Shown piece by piece: positions 51,457-61,076 of a DNA stretch of 64,000 bases. Each line of letters opens with the position of its first letter. Positions within the stretch are counted from its first letter, which is position 1. Below the pieces are notes generated by a model. That model was not told the DNA's origin, made no database searches, and was given only the letters and a program-made list of their open reading frames with translations. The position numbers were made by a program, and so were the translations under genes. Origin of the DNA: Notospermus geniculatus (Eukaryota > Nemertea > Pilidiophora > Heteronemertea > Lineidae); contig NMRB01000259.1 in NCBI GenBank assembly GCA_002633025.1, positions 10,442-74,441 of the forward strand, written 5' to 3'.

Positions 51457-54400
51457 TTAGGTAGGAATGTAGAGAGAATATAACGAACTCTTCCCGTCTT
51501 CTTCCGGAGAAACTCCTTCCTTTTCAAAGTCGGCGTTAGAAAGGATACACAACTTGTTGGACGGTGTAAAGGAATAGGACCAACAATTGTCATTCTTGTT
51601 ACAGTGCTGTAGGCAGAGATACTCGCTGGATACTGTACTGTTTGAGATTTCTTTGGCTTTCGGGATCTTGGCACCTTTCTTGACCAACTGGTACCAGTTT
51701 TGTGGATCATCCTTATCTGTAATGGCGAGTCAATTAACAACTCGTCATTTTTTTGCGAAAGTGTTGCCGTTTACTGATAGGGAAGAGATAGGCCAGTTCC
51801 TCACTGTCACATTTTTATCAAATTTTCTGGATTTGCCATTTCAGCGCCTACTTCACCGCTTTCAACTCACATGTATTCAGAAAATACGATGACAAAAATA
51901 TGGACATCGCGGAACTGGTTTGGAGCGGAATTTAGCCTGGATGGATGACAATGAAGAAATAAGCTTTGTGTAAAGAGAATGTACTGGAGTCCGAACTCAT
52001 GGACGCAAATTATGATAAACGCTGCACTGAAAACCAAGAAAGGGGCCTGTGGACAATCTCACATCATGAATAGGCAAATAATCAGAAGTACGGTAATGTA
52101 AAGCCTCGCTTATGTCGCCCTACGCTGTGATAGAAATAGCGTCAACAAGTTGCAACTGATAACTTATGTCGCCACCGAGTAGAAAATACCGATCGGTCGC
52201 AACTACCTGGAACTAGTTTATCGCCGTCTTTTGAGTGCTTATGTCGACACTGATTTCTATTGATTTTAAGTAAAACGTGCTGAAGTTGAACACGTGCGAT
52301 TTTCTGGATCTGGATATTTGTAGTTTGCAACTAGTTACTCGCTGACGCCCGAGAGCTTATGTCACCTAGTAGTTGTGACTGATTAGTTCCAACTACACTG
52401 TTAGAAATTATTAAATTTACAGTAGTAATTCTGCAGTAATTTTACAGAAATTCCCTGCAGCAGAGTCCCCAGCACTTTCTGTAAATTTACACAATTTTTT
52501 TATGGTATGATTCATGTTTTCCTGTATTGGTTGGACTCCATTGGACATCCAATAATGATGCCTTCTGAGGGCAGTATGAAAATATAATTTGGTCAGCCTC
52601 CAGTCAAATCTCTGTTGACATTTATTTAAGTTTGTAATTTTACAGATCAGGTCTGTAATTTTACAGAACCGTCCTGGGGACTCTGCTGCACAGATTTTCT
52701 GTAAAATCTTCTGTTATTTCTAACAGAGTGTACGCGCCGATTATCAGTTGCCAACTAGTTCTGACTGTACGTAAGGGCGACATAAGCGAGGCTTTAAGGT
52801 GCCCTCAGGTCGACACTGCGTCTTGAAGCAACTCGCGGCAACTAGCTTTCCGAAGATGGAAGCAACTCTCGGAGTGACTGATCAGTTGCCGATTTTGTCG
52901 ACCTGGGCGCGCTTCGTCTCCGAGCAATTGCCGGATCCGCTTGTTGAGCGTGCTGTTCAAGGTAAGTAGTGCCAGTTGCTCCGAGTTCCTGTCAATCGCT
53001 GAAATGTCGACCTGCGCGTGGTGTTTTTTTTTATCCATCGAGTTGGTTCAAGACGCAATGTCGACCGTGGGCGACCGAAAATCAGGTAAACGACGGTGTG
53101 GAGGAGCTTTGTTTGAAGGAGTGGCGCAGTGGTAACAGCATTCTGCACGAGCCAGCATTGTGGTCACGAGTTAAGCCTCGCTTATGTCGCCCTACATGCC
53201 CTACGCGGTGATAGAAATAGCGTCAACAAGTTGCAACTGGTAACTTATATCGCCACCGAGTAGAAAATACCGATCGGTCGCAACTACCTGGAACTAGTTT
53301 ATCGCCGTCTTTTGAATGCTTATGTCGACACAGATTTCTTTTGATTTTAAGCAACGTGGTGATTCGATGCTCATGTGATCAGTCAAAATGGCGTCGTCAC
53401 GTGGCATGTAACGCGATTTCCATTGGCTGTCTTCTCAGTATACCGGTTCCTGGCTATCGTGGGCGCGCTTATGTCGACTATAAAAAGTAGGATTCTGTTG
53501 TCAACTAGTCGCTGAAGTTGAACAGGCGCGATTTTTAGGATCTGGATATTTTTAGTTTGCAACTAGTTGGCAACTAGTTACTCGCTGATGCCCGAGAACT
53601 TATGTCACCAAGTAGTTGTGACTAATTAGTTCCAACTACGCGCCGATTATCAGTTGCCAACTAGTTCTGACTGTACTTATGTCGCCCTTACGTACAGTCA
53701 GAACTAGTTGGCAACTGATAATCGGCGCGTAGTTGGAACTAATTAGTCACAACTACTAGGTGACATAAGCTCTCGGGCGTCAGCGAGTAACTAGTTGCCA
53801 ACTAGTTGCAAACTAAAAATATCCAGATCCCGAAAATCGCTCGTGTTCAACTTCAGCACGTTTTACTTAAAATCAAAAGAAATCTGTGTCGACATAAGCA
53901 CTCAAAAGACGGCGATAAACTAGTTCCAGGTAGTTGCGACCGATCGGTATTTTCTACTCGGTGGCGACATAAGTTATTCAGTTGCAACTTGTTGACGCTA
54001 TTTCTATCACGGCGTAGGGCGACATAAGCGAGGCTTTAGATTTCCAGTCGTGCTCGTGGATTGATGTGCTTGGTATCGTGAATTATCTCAGTCTGGGGAT
54101 TAGTTTCCTCACACATGTACGTAAGTAAAAATATCACGGACTGATGAGAAGCCATAACTTCAGAAGTTCTAGCACACCGGGAAAAATTACCCCTACATTG
54201 TTTATCATATAAGATACTTACTGATTTGCCTGGCTCGCTTCCGACAATACCTTCTGGCCCGGTAGAAATCGTCAACCGACAAAGCAGTTTTGAATAGCAT
54301 CATACAGTTCAGATCACCTTTGAACATTTCACTGGCTTTCCTGGAGGGACGTTTCCCGATGTGTAGAACTGGTACATTTTCGGTCGCGGCGGTCAAGTTG

Positions 54401-55836
54401 GCCGGGATGACCTTTCCTTCATGCTTACCACCATTGACACAAAGCATCTTCCCCGAGGCTTTGTCATATGATAATCCGAAAAATGTCCAGGCTCCAATTT
54501 GGAATTTCATAGTTGAGCATACATAAGCGTCGCCAGACGTATAAAATCGCAACCATATTGTTTTGTCAGGCCATGACCAAATGTTGAGATGAGTAGGATC
54601 TGAACCCGGTGACCAGTCTAGCAATGCGCACGAACTGCACATAAGCTTGACAAATCCGCAAAGGGAAAATCCGTCGTATTTTCCAACTTGCATGCTGGCA
54701 GAATTGGTCACCGTACCGTAGGAGTTGGCATTCCCCTTGAAGTTAGCCGCGGCGTTAGGAAGCTTTGTTGGCCCCGTTGTGGTGAAGGTCACTCCGGTAA
54801 ATGTTGCCGTGTTTCCATTGCCAGAAAGGTCAGCTCCTTTTGCTTCGTCACCCATTGACCAGAATGCTATCGGCGGCGGGGAAAAGGAAGCTGAATCTGA
54901 AAAATACGATTTATACAATCTCGGTCAGAATTAACCACCTGATACAGTGGAACCCCTCAGTTCGACCACCCCTCTTACTTGACCACCCCTCTAAATTGAC
55001 CGATTTTTGTCGGTCCCAATGAAATCCTTCACATTTACCATTAGCTAAGTCGACCACCCCTCTACCCCGACCGCGACCACCCAAATGGTGGGTCCCAAGC
55101 TTCATTTCAACCCCTCTAACACGACCACGACCACAGAAGTAGATCAAACATGGGCTCTTTTGAAATACATGTAGATGTTCTTGTACATGGATTACCTCAG
55201 TCAGAATATGGAGATGGTCAGAATGACATTCATTCATGGCCACAACACCATTAGCCAAGCCAAACAAAGCTTCTAAGACGAAATATCTTGTGAAGGTCTT
55301 CATTTTTTATTATTGCTGGTGACTATTTTTAGCCAAACACAGCAATTTGGATGATTCCTGGCCATAACTCAGCTTTTAATCAAAAAACTAAAAATATGTT
55401 CAGTCGCCTCTGTGGTCGCAAGGCCGGTCGCCTAGAAAATCGCTCGAAAAATCGCCAGTCTGCGGAGCCCTTAAGGGCTCCGCACACTGGCGACTAAAAT
55501 AGAGGCGACTACCGATGCGACTACTACGTCGCCTGCAATAATTACCTTTGAGGTCGATCAGTGACGTTATCCACGACATCACTGATCTTCCAAATAAGCA
55601 TTTGTCGCAAACGAGTCAACAAAAACTAAAAAAACTAAAAATATGTTCAGTCGCCTCTGTTGTCGCAAGGGCGGTCGCCTAGAAAATCGCTCGAAAAATC
55701 GCCAGTCTGCGGAGCCCTTTAACGCATTGAGTTTGGCCGCAAATGTGCGCTTGGCCTTACCATTTGTTGTCGCCAAACTGTAGTCCGAAACGCAGAAGAA
55801 AATAGCTCCCACGAACAAAGCACAAAATGATGCCAT
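51457..55836 (-). CDS. Secreted LamG-like plus PAN/Apple domain protein, copy 2
   Basis: Three exons (55836-55761, 54896-54222, 51716-51457) give 336 codons plus TAA, with the same phases as copy 1. The signal peptide differs (MASFCALFVGAIFFCVS). The first ~70 residues of the LamG domain are identical to copy 1; a central segment (about 124-152) is sharply different; the PAN domain differs by about one residue (SLYIPT for TLYIPT). Intron 2 has grown to about 2.5 kb by stacked transposons, and intron 1 contains a pogo-like end and a direct repeat. All splice sites remain intact, so the gene should still be expressed. Confidence 0.87.
52101..52794. mobile_element. Foldback family 4 (AAGCCTCGCTTATG ends), copy 1
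   Basis: Ends AAGCCTCGCTTATGTCGCCC and GGGCGACATAAGCGAGGCTT, flanked by TA. The interior is rich in CTTATGTCG and AACTAGTT words. It is interrupted at 52396-52730 by a Tc1/mariner-like MITE. A longer relative is at 53174-54036. Confidence 0.88.
52396..52730. mobile_element. TA-flanked MITE nested in foldback family 4
   Basis: Ends CACTGTTAGAAAT and ATTTCTAACAGAGTG, with longer subterminal pairing (CTGCAGCAGAGTCCCCAG and CTGGGGACTCTGCTGCACAG). It interrupts the host motif TTCCAACTACGCGCCG, which is intact in the related element at 53630. TA is present on both sides of the insert but once in the empty site, which proves a TA target and points to the Tc1/mariner superfamily. Confidence 0.88.
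52808..53068. mobile_element. Foldback next to family 4 copy 1
   Basis: AGGTCGACACTGCGTCTTGA (52807) is mirrored by TTCAAGACGCAATGTCGACC (to 53067). GATCAGTTGCCGATTTTGTCGACC in the middle gives further self-pairing. Non-coding; superfamily unassigned. Confidence 0.65.
53118..54061 (+). mobile_element. tRNA-derived SINE split in its B box by a foldback
   Basis: GGAGTGGCGCAGTGGTAACA (A-box-like) and TTGTGGTCACGAGTT lie at 53118-53171. After the foldback the sequence resumes GATTTCCAGTCGTGC. Joined, they resemble a tRNA-type B box (near GAGTTCGATTCCC). The foldback at 53174-54036 therefore sits in the internal pol III promoter. Confidence 0.55.
53174..54036. mobile_element. Foldback family 4, copy 2, near-complete palindrome
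   Basis: Same ends as copy 1 and TA on both sides. The left half (to about 53690) and right half are inverted copies meeting at CTTATGTCGCCCTTACG near 53682-53698, so nearly the whole 860 bp can fold back. The left half has an extra ~180-base segment (about 53,355-53,505) absent from the right. It shares GATCGGTCGCAACTACCTGG and TCGCCGTCTTTTGA with copy 1. Confidence 0.88.
54948..55140. mobile_element. pogo/Tigger-like terminus
   Basis: CAGTGGAACCCCTCAGTTCG followed by repeated GACCACCCCTCT units is the characteristic end of pogo/Tigger-type elements and their MITEs. No matching opposite end was identified, so this is probably a fragment. It lies in intron 1 of LamG-PAN copy 2. Confidence 0.65.
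55382..55720. repeat. ~90-bp direct repeat flanking an inverted core
   Basis: ACTAAAAATATGTTCAGTCG to CAGTCTGCGGAGCCC occurs at 55387-55471 and again at 55636-55717. After the first copy, AGCCCTTAAGGGCTCCGCAC gives a palindrome and the GTCGCC motifs reverse. This could be a foldback whose left end has been duplicated. It lies in intron 1 of LamG-PAN copy 2. Confidence 0.7.
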
Positions 55837-56709
55837 GATGTTCAGTTCGTCAATCCAAACGACGAGAGTGTTGTTCACTGTCTGCAAGTACCACACGTCC
55901 GCAGTAATAAGTAGCCTAGCTATTTTTTCATCGATATTTTCATACTGCAAACCACGTGACAATGTGTGACAGAAACTACAGTATTCAATACTATTGGTGA
56001 TTTAAAAACTGCACAACAAATGCCACTCTCCGAGCTGTGAAGGCTGTGACTGCAGCTGAGTAGGCCATAGTGCTGGGGTTTGAGCGTCCCTGCGAAATTC
56101 AACTCCCTATCCGAGAGTTGAATTAGTGAAGAAAATTTAGCCCACAGGCATAGCAAGTTGCCTTTTGCGTTTTTTTTTTTTGGGGAGGGGGGCGAATACG
56201 GAGATCAGTTACCAACTGGGCTGTCATGCATGCAGGCGTACATCATTACATCGTACAAACAATAAAATTGGCTCGAGTTGATTTATTACCGTAATTCGGC
56301 TTCTCCTTTACTTCGATAACAACACTGGTTTTCATAGAATTGCAAGTGTCGTATTGAGCATTGAGAGTTGTGATTTAAATTACGAATGGCATTTTTTCTA
56401 TTCTAAGCTAAAAGTATCGTGCAGGGTTACCATCATGTTGAAATCTGTCATTTCACATATACATTATGTATTTCGATTCGCTTCATTCCCAATGTATGTT
56501 TTTAACAGGTCCAGTTAAAACAATACATTTCAACACTCAGTGCACACCGAATGGACGTCGTTTAGGCAGTCTCGAAGACCTAATGTAGCTGTACTTTGTG
56601 CAAAAGCAAGATTCCACGTCTAGCTTTTGGGTCAGTTACATCAGCAGATTACTACCGGTTTCTTTTCCAGCCCATCCGTCACCCGACCGTCTACGGTCTG
56701 TCTCTGTAG

Positions 56710-57711
56710 ATGCTGAATATGGGCACCTTCAATGAGACGACAGGAGGGACTAAGGAGCAGCAACCCTCTCTTGTCGAAATCATTCTTGGTGTTTATTATC
56801 CCCCCGTACATTGTGTGATCGGGTGGGTAGGAAACGCACTCATTCTTCTCGTGCTCTCCCGACGAAACTACCGGGATAACCCAAACTGTCTGTGCCTCCG
56901 TTTTTTAGCGTGTTGGTCCCATCTCTCCATATTCGTCGATTTTGAAGTTTATCTTCTAATGAGACATCCAGAGGTGGTGGCGAACTTAGGTGACGTTCTC
57001 TGCAAGCAGTTTGCCTTCGTCGCCTACGGTGGGGTCAACTTAGCCAGCTGGACTATCGTCCTAATGACGTTCACCCGATTTGTTGCTGTGGTTTTCCCCT
57101 TGCAGTCTGCAGCAATTTGCACGACAACAGCCGTGAAACGCGCCCAGGTTGTCATCGTCGCAGTATTCGTCCTGTGGGGCCTCCCGGCAGGAATTTACCA
57201 ACGCCGGCCTACGGCAAGCGAACAGGAACGGCTTGGGTGTTACTTCGACGTCCCGCCAATCTTCGCCTGGGTTTATGAAACGGTCCATGTATTTCTACTT
57301 GTAATAATTCCATTCTTTCTTCTCTTCATCATGAATCTATTGATCATTCTGACGTTGCGAGCAAGGAGTGTCAAGAGAAACACGATGGGAGGGACCGTTA
57401 CTAAGGAGCAAGCGGCTGGTGACAAGGTCGCACTGACCTTGGTGGCCGTAGTAACAGTAATATTCATGGTGACCACGGCCCCCTACGCCATCCATGTGTT
57501 ATACTGGGATTTCATCCTCTTCTCCACACCACTTACTTCATCACAACAAGCGCAATACGGCCTTTCTCATACAATTGCATTATTTACTTTTCAAATACAC
57601 GACAATGCTTATTTCTTCACCTTCTTCATAGCATGCAAGCGATTCAGAGACGACCTTCTTAAGATCTTTCGTCGTTGTTGCAGGCAGGCAACTGCAAAAT
57701 CAGAGCAATAA
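56710..57711 (+). CDS. Rhodopsin-class GPCR, single exon, copy 1
   Basis: 333 residues, intact, intronless. Seven spans are readable: TM1 with GN at 41-42, TM2 about 62-84, TM3 with the conserved Cys98 at its top, TM4 about 146-162, ECL2 Cys177, TM5 with Pro201, TM6 with Pro258, TM7 about 288-308. The DRY motif at the end of TM3 is TRF (122-124), and NPxxY in TM7 is DNAYF (299-302 region), both unusual. An N-glycosylation site (NET) lies at residues 8-10. The short tail ends RRCCRQATAK; paired cysteines may be palmitoylated. The ligand is unknown; the overall pattern resembles peptide-receptor-like orphans. The first ATG follows a TAG stop in frame. Confidence 0.9.
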   Translation: MLNMGTFNETTGGTKEQQPSLVEIILGVYYPPVHCVIGWVGNALILLVLSRRNYRDNPNCLCLRFLACWSHLSIFVDFEVYLLMRHPEVVANLGDVLCKQFAFVAYGGVNLASWTIVLMTFTRFVAVVFPLQSAAICTTTAVKRAQVVIVAVFVLWGLPAGIYQRRPTASEQERLGCYFDVPPIFAWVYETVHVFLLVIIPFFLLFIMNLLIILTLRARSVKRNTMGGTVTKEQAAGDKVALTLVAVVTVIFMVTTAPYAIHVLYWDFILFSTPLTSSQQAQYGLSHTIALFTFQIHDNAYFFTFFIACKRFRDDLLKIFRRCCRQATAKSEQ

Positions 57712-57804
57712 TAGTTACATGTACATTTTGGCGCATGAGTTTTATGCTGATGTCAGGTCGCAGAAGTGTACTGCGCACACAGTATACTGGACGACTGTAG
57801 TTCT

Positions 57805-57935
57805 GGGCCGACCGCTCAGGAAGTCCGATAGTGTTACAGGCGCCTATCGGCAGTTCAACGCATTTTTCCAAACCGAACCGCCGATTATAGGCACCTAAAG
57901 CACTATCGGATTTTCTCACTTCTGTGCGGTCGGCC
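57805..57935. mobile_element. Foldback MITE between GPCR copies 1 and 2
   Basis: GGGCCGACCGC (57805) and GCGGTCGGCCC (57925) are the ends; inner parts AGTCCGATAGTG and CACTATCGGATT, and GGCGCCTATCGGC and GCCGATTATAGGC, also pair. It is absent from the corresponding place after copy 3, so it probably inserted after the duplication. Confidence 0.8.
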
Positions 57936-58411
57936 CTTGTCGTTAGGCAATCTAGACTTACATTTGCTGCATGATACCGGGTACTTAGGCCGAGAAATGC
58001 AGAGCGATACATGTATAGTTATATCCCGAGTTATATTTTAACGAGTTTTATGTAACAATGCCATGGGTACTGTACCGTTTTTTATTTTCAAGCATGTATC
58101 GTATTCAGCAATGAGAAGTGTTTTAAATAGCGAACGGCCTTTATTCTTTTCTAAGCAAAGGCAACGTGCTGGGTAATAACGTCAGGTTGAAATCTGTCAT
58201 GGTGTACAATTCGATCTGCTTCATCCGGAGGTGGCTGTTCTATATGTTTGGAGTTATCGATTAGTATGATTCCTTCTCAATTGAATATTGTTTGGCACAC
58301 GAAGACCTTAAGCCGCTCATGTGCTTAGCGCAAAAGCAAGCGTCCACATCAAAGTTTGTTCTATCAGTTACATCAGCAGGCTCCGGCATCTCACCCGACC
58401 GTCTGTCTCTG

Positions 58412-59185
58412 ATGCTGAATATGGGCACCTTCAATGAGACGACAGTAGGGACTAAGGAGCAGCAGCCGTCTCCTGTCGAAATCATTCTTGGTGTTTATTA
58501 TCCCCCCGTACATTGTGCGGTCGGGTGGGTAGGAAACGCACTCATTCTTCTCGTGCTCTCCCGACGAAACTACCGTCGTAACCCAAACTGTCTGTGCCTC
58601 CGTTTCTTAGCGGGTTGGTCTCATCTATCCATCTTCATCGATTTTGAAATGTATCTTTTAATGAGACACCCTGAGGTGTTGGAAAATTTAGGCGACGTTA
58701 TCTGTAAACAGTTTACCTTCGTCGGGTACGGCGGCGTCAACTTACCCAGCTGGACGATCGTCCTAATGACGTTCACCCGATTTGTTGCTGTGGTTTTCCC
58801 CTTGCAGTCTGCAGCAATTTGCACGACAACAGCCGTGAAACGCGCCCAGGTAGTCATCGTCGCAGTATTCGTCCTGTGGGGCCTCCCGGCAGGAATTTAC
58901 CAACGCCGGCCTACGGCAAGCGAACAGGAACGGCTTGGGTGTTACTTCGACGTCCCGCCAATCTTCGCCTGGGTTTATGAAACGGTCCACGTATTTCTAC
59001 TTGTAATAATTCCATTCTTTCTTCTCTTCATCATGAATCTATTGATCATTCTAACGTTGCGAGCAAGGAGTGTCAAGAGAAACACGATGGGAGGGACCGT
59101 TACTAAGGAGCAAGCGGCTGGTGACAAGGTCGCACTGACAATCGTACAAACAATAAAATTGGCTCGAGTTGATTTATTGCCGTAA
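58412..59185 (+). pseudogene. Truncated GPCR, copy 2
   Basis: The frame starts at the same MLNMGTF as its neighbours and is intact through TM5 and the third intracellular loop (to KVALT, residue 243). It then runs into the upstream flank of copy 3 at 59139-59141 and stops after 14 unrelated residues (IVQTIKLARVDLLP). TM6, TM7 and the tail are missing, so it cannot be a normal receptor. Residues 1-115 differ from copies 1 and 3 at many positions, but from VLMTFTRF onward the sequence is identical to them. The frame is open upstream of the ATG without another ATG. Confidence 0.88.
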
Positions 59186-59648
59186 TTCGGCTTCTCCTTT
59201 ACTTCGATAACAACACTGGTTTTTATAGAATTGCAAGTGTCGTATTGAGCATTGAGAGTTGTGATTTAAATTACGAATGGCATTTTTTCTATTCTAAGCT
59301 AAAAGCATCGTGCAGGGTTACCATCATGTTGAAATCTGTCATTTCACATATACATTATGTATTTCGATTCGCTTCATTCCCTGCTCAGTCAGAGCTGGAG
59401 AAATTGATTCACAATGCACAGAGTGTTGAAATGTATGTTTTTAACAGGTCCAGTTAAAACAATACATTTCAACACTCAGTGCACACCGAATGGACGTCGT
59501 TTAGGCAGTCTCGAAGACCTAATGTAGCTGTACTTTGTGCAAAAGCAAGATTCCACGTCAAGCTTTTGGGTCAGTTACATCAGCAGATTACTACCGGTTT
59601 CTTTTCCAGCCCATCCGTCACCCGACCGTCTACGGTCTGTCTCTGTAG

Positions 59649-60650
59649 ATGCTGAATATGGGCACCTTCATTGAGACGACAGGAGGGACTAAGGAGCAGC
59701 AACCCTCTCTTGTCGAAATCATTCTTGGTGTTTATTATCCCCCCGTACATTGCGCGGTCGGGTGGGTCGGAAACGCATTCATTCTTCTCGTGCTCTCCCG
59801 ACGAAACTACCGTCGTAACCCAAACTGTCTGTGCCTCCGTTTTTTAGCGTGTTGGTCCCATCTCTCCATATTCGTCGATTTTGAAGTTTATCTTCTAATG
59901 AGACATCCAGAGGTGGTGGCGAACTTAGGTGACGTTCTCTGCAAGCAGTTTGCCTTCGTCGCCTACGGTGGGGTCAACTTAGCCAGCTGGACTATCGTCC
60001 TAATGACGTTCACCCGATTTGTTGCTGTGGTTTTCCCCTTGCAGTCTGCAGCAATTTGCACGACAACAGCCGTGAAACGTGCCCAGGTAGTCATCGTCGC
60101 AGTATTCGTCCTGTGGGGCCTCCCGGCAGGAATTTACCAACGCCGGCCTACGGCAAGCGAACAGGAACGGCTTGGGTGTTACTTCGACGTCCCGCCAATC
60201 TTCGCCTGGGTTTATGAAACGGTCCATGTATTTCTACTTGTAATAATACCATTCTTTCTTCTCTTCATCATGAATCTATTGATCATTCTGACGTTGCGAG
60301 CAAGGAGTGTCAAGAGAAACACGATGGGAGGGACCGTTACTAAGGAGCAAGCGGCTGGTGACAAGGTCGCACTGACCTTGGTGGCCGTAGTAACAGTAAT
60401 ATTCATGGTGACCACGGCCCCCTACGCCATCCATGTGTTATACTGGGATTTCATCCTCTTCTCCACACCACTTACTTCATCACAACAAGCGCAATACGGC
60501 CTTTCTCATACAATTGCATTATTTACTTTTCAAATACACGACAATGCTTATTTCTTCACCTTCTTCATAGCATGCAAACGATTCAGAGACGACCTTCTTA
60601 AGATCTTTCGGCGTTGTTGCAGGCAGGCAACTGCAAAACCAGAACGATAG
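59649..60650 (+). CDS. Rhodopsin-class GPCR, single exon, copy 3
   Basis: 333 residues, intact, differing from copy 1 at about seven positions: Asn8 to Ile, Val-Ile to Ala-Val before TM1, Leu to Phe in TM1 (NAFILL), Asp to Arg in the first intracellular loop (RRN), and the last residues (PER for SEQ). The Asn8 change removes the only N-terminal glycosylation site. Structural motifs are as in copy 1 (TRF for DRY, DNAYF in TM7, Cys98/Cys177). Confidence 0.9.
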   Translation: MLNMGTFIETTGGTKEQQPSLVEIILGVYYPPVHCAVGWVGNAFILLVLSRRNYRRNPNCLCLRFLACWSHLSIFVDFEVYLLMRHPEVVANLGDVLCKQFAFVAYGGVNLASWTIVLMTFTRFVAVVFPLQSAAICTTTAVKRAQVVIVAVFVLWGLPAGIYQRRPTASEQERLGCYFDVPPIFAWVYETVHVFLLVIIPFFLLFIMNLLIILTLRARSVKRNTMGGTVTKEQAAGDKVALTLVAVVTVIFMVTTAPYAIHVLYWDFILFSTPLTSSQQAQYGLSHTIALFTFQIHDNAYFFTFFIACKRFRDDLLKIFRRCCRQATAKPER

Positions 60651-60667
60651 TTAATTTTGGCACAGTT

Positions 60668-60722
60668 TTTTGCCTCCGTTTTTAGCGTGTTGGCTCTCAT
60701 CTATCCATCGTCAATTTTGAAG
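60668..60722 (+). pseudogene. Relic of a further GPCR copy
   Basis: TTGCCTCCGTTTTTAGCGTG followed by TTGGCTCTCATCTATCCATC and GTCAATTTTGAAGCT matches the region coding LRFLACWSHLSIFVDFEV in the intact genes, with small deletions. Only about 55 bases survive, starting just after copy 3 ends. The array once had at least four members. Confidence 0.75.
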
Positions 60723-61070
60723 CTGTACTACTTTTTCACTCCCTGCTTCCTCAAGAAGAATCTGCTAAAATAAGCTCAACATGATTTTGCATGCCAAATT
60801 TAATTTATGTGGACGGAATCACTATTTGGGATGAATTTTTGTTGCAGAACAATACTCTGAGGGTACTACTGTTAAGTTGTAATCCTCGGACATGTCGCAG
60901 ATGCTCAATATCGTGATCATGGGCATTCGTCAGAGCCAATTGTCAGATGCACGAAGTTACACCACGAGATAAAGCATTACCATCCCACCAATGAGAAATT
61001 TGACAAGGTCTTTTTCTCAGTCAAAACATGTCAATTTACAGAAACCCTCTAAAGTCAGGATTCAAGAGTC
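60723..61070. other. Intergenic stretch between GPCR array and CFAP299
   Basis: About 350 AT-rich bases with no recognised feature. Transcription of the GPCRs (plus) and CFAP299 (minus) converges here. Confidence 0.5.
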
Positions 61071-61076
61071 ATTTAT

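Larger units (their letters stand above)
48217..56070. repeat. Tandem segmental duplication containing the LamG-PAN genes
   Basis: Unit 1 runs from about 48217 to 50765 and unit 2 from about 50770 to 56070. Each starts with AATGGCTGGTGCARTTTCGA, contains a three-exon gene, and ends with a matching upstream flank (CAAACGACGAGAG, AGTACCACACGTCCGC, TAAGTAGCCTAGCT, TCGATATT). The duplication therefore includes promoter, introns and 3' flank. Unit 2 is about twice as long because of transposons in its introns. Confidence 0.88.
56250..60650 (+). repeat. Tandem GPCR duplication units
   Basis: The upstream flank from ATCGTACAAACAATAAAATT (56250) through the gene to 57711 is repeated from 59141 to 60650 with very few differences. 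The later copy has about 50 extra bases at 59384-59433 (GCTCAGTCAGAGCTGGAG onward). The middle gene has its own, different upstream region. Confidence 0.9.

Noticed and set aside
58292-58411. N-terminal extension of GPCR copy 2 beginning at a non-ATG codon
   Set aside because: The frame is merely open upstream; copies 1 and 3 start at MLNMGTF, and no ATG exists in the extension.
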